From positions 1 through 9,910 of the forward strand of contig JBCBIS010000162.1 of assembly GCA_038524325.1 (NCBI GenBank): 9,910 bases of DNA. Direction: 5' to 3'. This DNA is from Thermohalobaculum sp038524325 (GTDB taxonomy: Bacteria; Pseudomonadota; Alphaproteobacteria; Rhodobacterales; Rhodobacteraceae). The first letter of the stretch is position 1. Each line of letters begins with the position of its first letter. Below the pieces are notes generated by a model. The model did not search any database and was not told where the DNA came from. It was given only the letters and a program-made list of their open reading frames with translations. A program made the translations under genes and the position numbers. Positions 1 through 5,479 of this stretch are shown here, piece after piece.

Positions 1-694
1 GATCCGTTTTCGCTTTCTTGAACTTCTTGGCGATCGTCTCGGGGTCGTCGGTCAGATTGATCCGCGACATGTCGGACGGATCCGATTTCGACATCTTTTT
101 CGAGCCATCGCGCAGGCTCATCACCCGCGGGGCCGGACCGCCGATCAACGGCTCGGGCAGGGGGAAGAAATCCTCGACCCCAAAATCATTGTTGAACTTG
201 GTCGCGATGTCGCGCGCCAGTTCGAGATGCTGTTTCTGATCCTCACCCACCGGCACATGGGTCGCGCGATAGGCCAGAATATCGGCAGCCATCAGCGCAG
301 GATAGGTATAGAGCCCGGCCGACGCGTTCTCGCGGTTCTTCCCCGCCTTGTCCTTGAACTGCGTCATCCGGTTCAGCCATCCCAGCCGCACCACACAATT
401 AAAGACCCAGCCGAGTTCGGCATGGGCCGCCACCTGGCTCTGGTTGAACAGGATCGATTTCTCGGGATCCAGACCACAGGCGATATAGGCCGCCGCGACC
501 GAGCGGATCGCCTGGCGCAGCGCCGCGGGGTCTTGCCACTGCGTGATTGCATGGAGGTCGACCACGCAATAGATCGTCTCCATCCCGCTTTCACGCTGCA
601 TCTCGGCAAAGCGTTTCAGCGCACCCAGGTAGTTGCCAAGCGTCAGATTGCCGGTCGGCTGCACGCCGGAGAAAACCCGCGGAGTGTGGCTCAT
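1..694 (-). CDS. trpS: Tryptophanyl-tRNA synthetase, N-terminal part (3' end beyond window edge)
   Basis: Class I aminoacyl-tRNA synthetase that activates tryptophan with ATP and charges tRNA(Trp) in the cytosol. About 231 residues are in the window; the family is usually about 330-350, so the C-terminal third (anticodon-recognition region) is cut off at position 1. Reading from ATG at 692-694, the N-terminus is MSHTPRVFSGVQPTG. The class I HIGH-equivalent TGNLTLGN lies at residues 14-21, as in bacterial TrpRS, where the first His is not kept. The second signature KMSKS is intact at residues 200-204 (bases 83-97), followed by DPSDMSR. Between them are recognisable family stretches such as YCVVDLHAITQ and VGEDQKQHLELARDI. 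The start is fixed by the conserved FSGVQPTG beginning a few residues in. A weak purine-rich stretch precedes it. The gene diverges from the rhomboid gene across 127 bp. It is a housekeeping gene with no visible link to the flagellar block. Confidence 0.97.
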   Translation of the reverse strand, partial: MSHTPRVFSGVQPTGNLTLGNYLGALKRFAEMQRESGMETIYCVVDLHAITQWQDPAALRQAIRSVAAAYIACGLDPEKSILFNQSQVAAHAELGWVFNCVVRLGWLNRMTQFKDKAGKNRENASAGLYTYPALMAADILAYRATHVPVGEDQKQHLELARDIATKFNNDFGVEDFFPLPEPLIGGPAPRVMSLRDGSKKMSKSDPSDMSRINLTDDPETIAKKFKKAKTD

Positions 695-773
695 ATCTGC
701 TCATCCCATCCCAACGCCGGCCCGCAAACCGATCGGGGGCGGCGACAGCGCTCTCTCTTGGAGACTACGCGCA

Positions 774-783
774 TTGACGTCAA
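774..783. promoter_or_regulatory. Perfect 10-bp palindrome in the trpS/rhomboid divergent gap
   Basis: TTGACGTCAA is its own reverse complement and lies near the middle of the 127-bp divergent intergenic region (695-821). Each strand therefore presents TTGACG, which resembles a bacterial -35 hexamer. I found no convincing -10 hexamer 16-18 bp away on either strand, so I do not call a promoter. It could be an operator for a dimeric regulator or chance. No other signal stands out in this gap. Confidence 0.2.
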
Positions 784-821
784 GGCTGGCGGGGGCGGCA
801 GCACTGCGCTAAATCTCGCGG

Positions 822-1583
822 ATGCGAGACGACAGCCCCTTCTCCTCAGGACCGGACCCGGCGGGTCAGGACGTCCCGCCGCCCGAAGCCAGCGTTCCCG
901 TCCATACCGGTCTGCTGGTGATGGTCGGCGTGATGGTGGCGATCCACGGGTTGCAGACCCTGGCCTTGGCGAGTGTGGTCTCACCGCTGTTTCTACCGAA
1001 CAGCGTCTATGGTCTGTTGGGCTTTTTCGGGTTCAGATTCGATGCCTGGCTGGCGGGAGAGCCCTATTCCATCCAGCTCTGGTGGTCATTTCTGACCCAT
1101 GCACTGGTGCATGGCAGCTGGCTGCATCTGATGATGAACTGCGCGATCTTCCTGGCGATCGGCCATATGATCGTGCGGACCATGGGCATCGGCGTCTTGC
1201 TGACGGTGTTCCTGTCCTCGGTGATCGGAGGGGCCCTGGTGCATGGGCTGATCGCCGGGCACCAGGGCGTTCTGATCGGCGCTTCAGGCGGCGTCTTCGG
1301 CCAATTGGGCGCCATGGTGGTCTGGCGCGCGATCATGCTGGTGCGCAGCGGGTTCTCGCTGGGTCCGATCTGGCGCCTGCTGCTGGGGCTGATCGCGATG
1401 AACCTGATCCTCGCCTTCGCGCTGTCAGGCGGGTTTGGCGGCGGCGAGAGTGGCGGAACCGAACTGGCTTGGGAGGCACATCTGGGCGGCTTCCTCGCGG
1501 GTGCGCTGGTGGCTCTGTTCTGGCAGCCGCGGCCCATGCCCTCGTCCCAGCGCCGCCCGCGTAATCAGCGCACGATCCTCTAA
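822..1583 (+). CDS. Rhomboid-family intramembrane serine protease
   Basis: Predicted inner-membrane protease of 253 residues that would cleave transmembrane helices of substrate proteins within the bilayer; the substrate cannot be told from the sequence. The first ~28 residues are polar and Pro-rich (cytoplasmic), followed by several hydrophobic segments beginning near residue 30. The rhomboid core is clear: H93-x3-H97-x4-H102-x3-N106 (motif HLMMN) in TM2, the nucleophile Ser155 in GASGG (153-157), and the second member of the dyad His220 in EAHLGGFLAGAL. His102, Asn106, Ser155 and His220 match the positions of His150, Asn154, Ser201 and His254 in E. coli GlpG (family knowledge). A Gly-rich loop (about 203-212) precedes the last helix. 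The C-terminus is basic and Pro-rich. The ATG at 822 has no good Shine-Dalgarno sequence; a start nearer the first TM is possible but less likely. It is the only rightward gene in the window and is probably monocistronic. A full active site argues against an inactive pseudoprotease. Confidence 0.93.
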   Translation: MRDDSPFSSGPDPAGQDVPPPEASVPVHTGLLVMVGVMVAIHGLQTLALASVVSPLFLPNSVYGLLGFFGFRFDAWLAGEPYSIQLWWSFLTHALVHGSWLHLMMNCAIFLAIGHMIVRTMGIGVLLTVFLSSVIGGALVHGLIAGHQGVLIGASGGVFGQLGAMVVWRAIMLVRSGFSLGPIWRLLLGLIAMNLILAFALSGGFGGGESGGTELAWEAHLGGFLAGALVALFWQPRPMPSSQRRPRNQRTIL

Positions 1584-1591
1584 ACAGCACA

Positions 1592-1628
1592 GGAACCGGG
1601 CGGCGTGGTCACCGCGCGCCCCGGTTCC
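1592..1628. terminator. GC-rich stem-loop between convergent genes, candidate bidirectional terminator
   Basis: GGAACCGGG (1592-1600) pairs perfectly with CCCGGTTCC (1620-1628). The stem can be lengthened by C-G and G-C pairs if one base is bulged, and an inner GGTCACC palindrome (1607-1613) sits in the loop. It starts 8 nt after the rhomboid stop codon and encloses the stop codon (1609-1611) of the convergent 106-aa gene. There is no T-run on the rightward side and only a weak GTTTA on the leftward side, so intrinsic termination is plausible but not proven. Confidence 0.45.
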
Positions 1629-1929
1629 GGCCGGACCCGACAAGTCTGCCGACCTGACGCCCACACCAACGCCCGCAGACCCGGACCGGCCAGAAGATGA
1701 CCGAGAGCAGCGCGAAAAACGCCATGCCGAGCAGGAAGCCATCGGCCTGATCCACAAGGATCACATTGATGAAGTTCCGGACCAACCCCCATGCGCCCTC
1801 GCCACTGACCAGCAGTCCGGTGAGCCAGTTGGAAGCGTCATAAAAGGCGGCATAGGCGCCCTTCGGATCCTGCACCCGCCAGCCATAGAGGCCGAGAGCG
1901 GCAGCGCCGGTCGCCACCCGCGCCCACAT
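1609..1929 (-). CDS. Small membrane protein of unknown function, 106 aa
   Basis: I do not recognise this protein. It starts 3 nt after the stop codon of the upstream oxidoreductase gene, an arrangement typical of translational coupling, and no separate Shine-Dalgarno sequence is obvious. Residues 5-17 are mildly hydrophobic. One strong transmembrane segment spans about residues 63-83 (GFLLGMAFFALLSVIFWPV), followed by a short, strongly basic Cys/Arg/Gly-rich tail (VCGRWCGRQVGR onward) expected to stay in the cytoplasm by the positive-inside rule. The middle contains ASNWLTGLL and VRNFINVILVDQADGF. Its reality is supported by the tight operon spacing, the coherent membrane topology, and the fact that no gene on the other strand is a plausible occupant. 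Its stop lies inside the stem-loop at 1592-1628. A role tied to the flavin oxidoreductase is only suggested by position. Confidence 0.7.
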   Translation of the reverse strand: MWARVATGAAALGLYGWRVQDPKGAYAAFYDASNWLTGLLVSGEGAWGLVRNFINVILVDQADGFLLGMAFFALLSVIFWPVRVCGRWCGRQVGRLVGSGRNRGAR

Positions 1930-1932
1930 CGC

Positions 1933-3054
1933 CTATTTCGCAGGCGGCGGGTTGCCCGGGATCGGCTCGCCCTGCATCGAGGGATGCGAACGCGCGTATT
2001 GCGGCGGGAAGGCCGCGCGAGGATCGTTCAACGCCTCGGCCGCGTGCCAGGCCCAGCGCGGGTCATAGGTCACGCCGCGGGCCAGGGCGACCATATCCGC
2101 CTGCCCGGTCGACAGGATCGTCTCGGCCTGATGCGGATCGGTGATCTTGCCCACGGCCATGGTGGTGATGCCGGTGGCGCGTTTGACCTCGGCCGCGAAA
2201 CGGGTCTGATAGCCGGGGCCAACCGCGATCTTTTGCAGCGGAGAATTGCCGCCCGAGGAGACGTCGATGAAATCGCAGCCCCGGTCCGCCAGGGCCTGGG
2301 AATAGACAATCGCCTCCTCCAAGCCCCAGCCCGAGTCGTCGACCCAATCGGTGGCCGAGAGGCGCACGCCGAGGGGCCTCTCCACAGGCCAGACCGCGCG
2401 GATCGCATCGAAGATTTCCAGTGGGAACCGCATCCGGTTCTCGAGGGTCCCGCCGTACTGATCGTCCCGCTGATTCGAGATCGGCGAGAGGAACTGGTGC
2501 AGCAAATAGCCATGGGCGGAATGCAACTCGATCACGTCGAAATCAAGCCGCAGGGCCCGCTCCGCCGCCTGCACGAAGGCCGCACGCACCCGGGCCAGGG
2601 CATTGTCGCCAAAGGCCTCCGGCACATGCCAACCCTCGGCGTAGGGCAGGGCCGAGGGGCCGCAGGTCTGCCAGGCTCCCTGTTCCGCCGTCAGTGGCTT
2701 GCCGCCGCGCCAGGGCACATCGACCGAGGCCTTGCGCCCCGCATGGGCCAGTTGGATCCCGATCTTGGCCGAGCCGTAACTGCGGAAAAAGTCGACGATC
2801 GGGCGATAGGCCGCCTCCTGCGCATCCGACCACAAGCCGGTGCAGCCCGGGGTGATCCGCCCTTCGGCCTCGACCCCGGTGGCTTCGATCAGCACCAGCC
2901 CAGGACCCGAAATCGCGAACTGGCCCAGATGGACAAGATGCCAATTGCCCGGCACCCCATCCTCGGCCGTGTATTGGCACATCGGCGCCACCACGATGCG
3001 GTTCTGGATCTCACATTCGCGCAGCCGGATCGGGGCGAAGAGGTGGCTCTGCAT
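1933..3054 (-). CDS. Old Yellow Enzyme family NAD(P)H:flavin oxidoreductase (XenA/YqjM-like ene-reductase)
   Basis: A 373-residue FMN-dependent TIM-barrel enzyme, expected to be cytosolic, that takes hydride from NAD(P)H and reduces activated C=C bonds of enones, quinones or nitro compounds. Visible family marks: APMCQY (23-28), with the Cys26 and Tyr28 typical of the thermophilic-like/YqjM-XenA class; QLAHAGRK (101-108); ELHSAHGYLLHQFLSP (176-191), carrying the paired His178 and His181 that bind the substrate carbonyl; NQRDDQYGG (194-202); Arg231 in GVRLSATDW; and the phosphate-binding end VGKITDP/ADMVALARG (301-327). Length fits the family (about 340-370). The ATG at 3052-3054 has GGAGA (3063-3067) 8 nt upstream. 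It heads a leftward pair with the 106-aa membrane protein, 3 nt apart. The physiological substrate is not evident. NamA and XenA are the closest named relatives I can suggest; I do not assign a symbol. Confidence 0.93.
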   Translation of the reverse strand: MQSHLFAPIRLRECEIQNRIVVAPMCQYTAEDGVPGNWHLVHLGQFAISGPGLVLIEATGVEAEGRITPGCTGLWSDAQEAAYRPIVDFFRSYGSAKIGIQLAHAGRKASVDVPWRGGKPLTAEQGAWQTCGPSALPYAEGWHVPEAFGDNALARVRAAFVQAAERALRLDFDVIELHSAHGYLLHQFLSPISNQRDDQYGGTLENRMRFPLEIFDAIRAVWPVERPLGVRLSATDWVDDSGWGLEEAIVYSQALADRGCDFIDVSSGGNSPLQKIAVGPGYQTRFAAEVKRATGITTMAVGKITDPHQAETILSTGQADMVALARGVTYDPRWAWHAAEALNDPRAAFPPQYARSHPSMQGEPIPGNPPPAK

Positions 3055-3172
3055 GGGCGGTGTCTCCGTTGGATTGAAAGGCTCGCAAAGCGTTACCCGA
3101 GACGCCGGGCGGCGTCTATCTCGGCGTCGGCCCCGTCGGCATACCCGGTCGCAGGGGATGCTCGAGACGCGA
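3055..3172 (-). promoter_or_regulatory. Boundary gap between flagellar block and oxidoreductase gene, with a small hairpin
   Basis: This 118-bp gap separates the last flagellar-block gene from the co-directional oxidoreductase gene. It holds a 7-bp perfect stem with a 4-nt loop, AGACGCC-GGGC-GGCGTCT, at 3100-3117; the outer CCG/CGG (3097-3099 with 3122-3124) could extend it past a bulge. No T-run follows in the leftward direction, so an intrinsic terminator for the flagellar transcript is weakly supported. The oxidoreductase's Shine-Dalgarno GGAGA lies at 3063-3067. Its promoter should also be here, but I cannot pick out a convincing -35/-10 pair. Confidence 0.35.
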
Positions 3173-3571
3173 TCAGACGGGCAGGCCGTCCCGCTCCGCC
3201 CGGCGGCGTTGTCGCTCTCGGAGCGCGGCCTTCGCCCGAGTCGTCAGCAGTTCGACCGCGCGCCCCCTGCCGAAGGCTTCCAGTGCGGCGGCCCGCGCGC
3301 GCTCTTCCTCTTGCACGATTTCGGCGCGGCGTTCGGCCAGCACGCGCAACCTGCGGTCAGCCTCGGCCTGCCATTTGGCCGCGGCCTGGTGTTCAACCGG
3401 GCCGGCGCCGGTCTGCAGCATCGCAATCTCGCGGGCGGCCCGGTTGCGGAGTTGCGTGATCTCGGCCGCGGCCCGTTCCTGCTCGGCCCGGAGGTCACGC
3501 AAGATCGCCAGATCCCGCAGGAGCAGGCGTTCCGACACATCGGCCAATGCGGCCAGGCGTTCCGGGGTCAT
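3173..3571 (-). CDS. Coiled-coil protein at the FliJ-like position after flhB, 132 aa
   Basis: A soluble protein, almost entirely helical by composition and rich in Ala, Arg, Glu and Leu, with heptad-like spacing over about residues 5-50 and 62-125 (for example LLLRDLAILRDLRAEQERA and RRLRVLAERRAEIVQEEER). No signal peptide or transmembrane segment. The start overlaps the flhB stop as ATGA (3568-3571), and a strong AAGGAG (3580-3585) inside the flhB 3' end lies 8 nt upstream, so coupled translation is very likely. FliJ, a short antiparallel coiled-coil component that links the FliI ATPase to FlhA, has this length and look, and the position in an export-gate operon fits. However, coiled-coil proteins resemble each other by composition alone, and I see no FliJ-specific motif. 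A FliH-, MotE- or YscO-like protein is an alternative. That it is a real gene is well supported; the function is inferred from context. Confidence 0.82.
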   Translation of the reverse strand: MTPERLAALADVSERLLLRDLAILRDLRAEQERAAAEITQLRNRAAREIAMLQTGAGPVEHQAAAKWQAEADRRLRVLAERRAEIVQEEERARAAALEAFGRGRAVELLTTRAKAALRERQRRRAERDGLPV

Positions 3572-4659
3572 AGTCCACGCTCCTTGGCTTTGCGGCGCAT
3601 CTGATCGGCGAATCGGATCGCTGCCGCGGCGGCGTGATAGTGATCGGGTTCGATTTCCTCGCCAATCTCGACCATGCCGTGGATCGCCCGCGTGCCCGCA
3701 GGGTCGGAGTGGATCGGCACGCCCGCCTCCATCGCGATCTCACGAATGGTGAGGGCGACCTCGTCCACGCCCTTGGCGACCACCACGGGCGCCGAGCCGC
3801 GCAGCCGGTCCCAGGTCAGCGCCACGGAGTAGTGGGTCGGGTTCACCATGATGACATCGGCCTTCGGCACCTCCAGCATCATCCGGTTTTGCGCGATCGT
3901 CTCGGCCTTTTGCCGGCGCTGCTGCTTGATCATCGGATCGCCCTCGGTGCGCTTGGCTTCGTCCTTTACCTCCTGAAAACTCATGCGAAGCTTGCGGGCA
4001 TGGGCATAGCGCTGCCAGAGATAGTCGAGCACCGCAATCGCGCCGGCGACCACGATGATCTGCGCCAGCAGGGCCAAGGCGATTCGCATCATCTCGGGCG
4101 GCACTGCCATCGGCGAGGCCCGGACCAGCCCGATCAGGGTATCCGTTTCGGAGGCCAGATAGACGAACAGGATGGTCGAGATGATCACCATCTTCAGCGT
4201 CGCCTTGACGAATTCGGCGATGCCGTTCAGCCCGAACTTGTTCTTCGCCCCCTCGATCGGATTGATCCGATTCAGCTTCGGCTCCAGCTTCTCCGGCGCA
4301 AAGACAAACGCCTGCTGCGCGATGATCGTCAGCAACACCGCGACGAAGGGCAGGGCAAAGATCGGCAGCAGACCCCATAGCGCTTCGCCCATCATCGACA
4401 GGCTGAGGCCCGGGCCGCCAGCGCTCAAGAGGCGTGGCGCCAACGTATCGGCTCGCGCGAAAAACGCGGACAAGACGGTGCCGGTCTTCTCGGCGGCCCA
4501 GGCCCCGGCCAGGGCCAGTGCGATGAAAAGACCGAGATAGGCCGCAGCCGCGCTCAGGTCGGTGGATTTGGCGACATCGCCTTTCTTGCGCGCCTCATCC
4601 AGCTTTTGCTGCGTCGGCTCGTGACTCTTTTCAGAGGCATCTTCCTCGGTCTGGCTCAT
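3568..4659 (-). CDS. flhB: Flagellar type III export apparatus protein FlhB (substrate-specificity switch)
   Basis: Inner-membrane export-gate protein that controls the change from rod/hook to filament substrates after autocleavage of its cytoplasmic domain. The 363-residue length is typical. The N-terminus has the family pattern EKSHEPTQQKLDEARKKGDVAKS (within residues 10-32), followed by four hydrophobic segments near 37-55, 95-118, 156-172 and 193-213. A linker rich in basic residues (RKLRMSFQEVKDEAKRTEGDP, 222-242) leads to the cleavage site NPTH at 273-276 in IMVNPTHYSVAL. The C-terminal domain includes VVAKGVDEVALTIREIA and VEIGEEIEPDHYHAAAAAI. The stretch IHSDPAGTRAIH (316-327) departs from the ENPPLARALY pattern of enteric proteins (from memory). 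Starts 3 nt after the fliR stop and overlaps the next gene by 4 nt, so it is part of one polycistronic message. Confidence 0.97.
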   Translation of the reverse strand: MSQTEEDASEKSHEPTQQKLDEARKKGDVAKSTDLSAAAAYLGLFIALALAGAWAAEKTGTVLSAFFARADTLAPRLLSAGGPGLSLSMMGEALWGLLPIFALPFVAVLLTIIAQQAFVFAPEKLEPKLNRINPIEGAKNKFGLNGIAEFVKATLKMVIISTILFVYLASETDTLIGLVRASPMAVPPEMMRIALALLAQIIVVAGAIAVLDYLWQRYAHARKLRMSFQEVKDEAKRTEGDPMIKQQRRQKAETIAQNRMMLEVPKADVIMVNPTHYSVALTWDRLRGSAPVVVAKGVDEVALTIREIAMEAGVPIHSDPAGTRAIHGMVEIGEEIEPDHYHAAAAAIRFADQMRRKAKERGL

Positions 4660-4662
4660 CGC

Positions 4663-5472
4663 TTATCCCGGCATCGCCAGCGGATTCGCCAGCACCTCGT
4701 CCAGCATCCCGGCCCAATGAGCGATGGCCAGCGGACCCGACAGCCAGAGGATGAACAGTGCACCCGCCGTGATCGCCGGCGCACCGACCAGGGCCACCAT
4801 GAGTTGCGGCATCGCCCGATTGATGGCGCCAAGCGCGATGTTGTAGGCGAAGGACGCAATCACGAAGGGCGCGGCCAGCGAGAAGGCGAGCGCGAACGCG
4901 TCAGCCGCCCGTGCCACCCCCCACATGGCGACATCGCCGGCCAGAGGATATTGGCCCAGCGGCGCAATCTGATAAGAGCCGATCAGCAGAAGCGCCGCTT
5001 TGATATGCAACCCCATGGCCAAGGCGATCGCGATGCCGGCCAAGGTCAGCAGGTTGCCGATGGCCGGCATCGGATCAGGCGTGACACCGGCGCCGAAGAT
5101 CTGAGCGACAGACGTCGCCTGCGCCGCGATCGAGCCCGCCAGCTGCAACGCCATCACCATCAGCCGGATGGCAAGACCGAGGAGCAGGCCGACAATTGCC
5201 TCCGCAAAGAGGATGCCCGCCAGGACCCCCGCATTCGAATCGTCGATCCCCGGCACCTGAACGGCCATCGAGGCCACCGGTGGCCAGACCACCATGGTGA
5301 AGGCGATGGCCACGCCGATCCGCACCCGACCGGGGAGGGTCTGTTCACCGAATCCGGGCAAGAGGAAGACCACGGCGCCGATCCGGGTGAAGACCGCAAC
5401 CAGGGCATGGATCTCGGCCGTGCCGAAATCGAAAAGAGCGCCCAGCAGGGCGAAGAACTGGGGCGGCTCCAT
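4663..5472 (-). CDS. fliR: Flagellar type III export gate protein FliR
   Basis: Polytopic inner-membrane protein that assembles with FliP and FliQ into the helical export gate of the flagellar secretion channel. The 269 residues are overwhelmingly hydrophobic, with about six segments. Family-like stretches include VAVFTRIGAVVFLLPGFGE near residues 25-43, FAEAIVGLLLGLAIRLMVMALQLAG (within 89-113), the cytoplasmic stretch QIFGAG.TPDPMPAIGNLLTL (about 124-143), and the late APFVIASFAYNIALGAINRAMPQL with the conserved N-R-x-x-P type motif. The ATG at 5470-5472 lies 7 nt after the flhA stop; the Shine-Dalgarno sequence is weak, consistent with translation coupled to flhA. The N-terminus (MEPPQFFALLGAL) is short and looks complete. 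Confidence 0.95.
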   Translation of the reverse strand: MEPPQFFALLGALFDFGTAEIHALVAVFTRIGAVVFLLPGFGEQTLPGRVRIGVAIAFTMVVWPPVASMAVQVPGIDDSNAGVLAGILFAEAIVGLLLGLAIRLMVMALQLAGSIAAQATSVAQIFGAGVTPDPMPAIGNLLTLAGIAIALAMGLHIKAALLLIGSYQIAPLGQYPLAGDVAMWGVARAADAFALAFSLAAPFVIASFAYNIALGAINRAMPQLMVALVGAPAITAGALFILWLSGPLAIAHWAGMLDEVLANPLAMPG

Positions 5473-5479
5473 CGCCGGT

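Noticed and set aside
227..1564. A 445-codon rightward frame opposite trpS that runs on in another frame through the rhomboid gene.
   Set aside because: It overlaps two confidently identified genes and its product is low-complexity, rich in Arg, Gly and Pro.
1435..3459. A 674-codon rightward open frame spanning the rhomboid 3' end, the 106-aa gene and the oxidoreductase.
   Set aside because: It is antisense to a clear Old Yellow Enzyme gene, its translation is Arg/Pro/Gly-rich without any domain, and it is a typical high-GC shadow frame.
3568..4659. FlhB belonging to a virulence-type (injectisome) SctU system rather than a flagellum.
   Set aside because: NPTH cleavage motifs occur in both systems, but the same operon encodes flgB, flgC and fliE rod proteins, which are flagellar.
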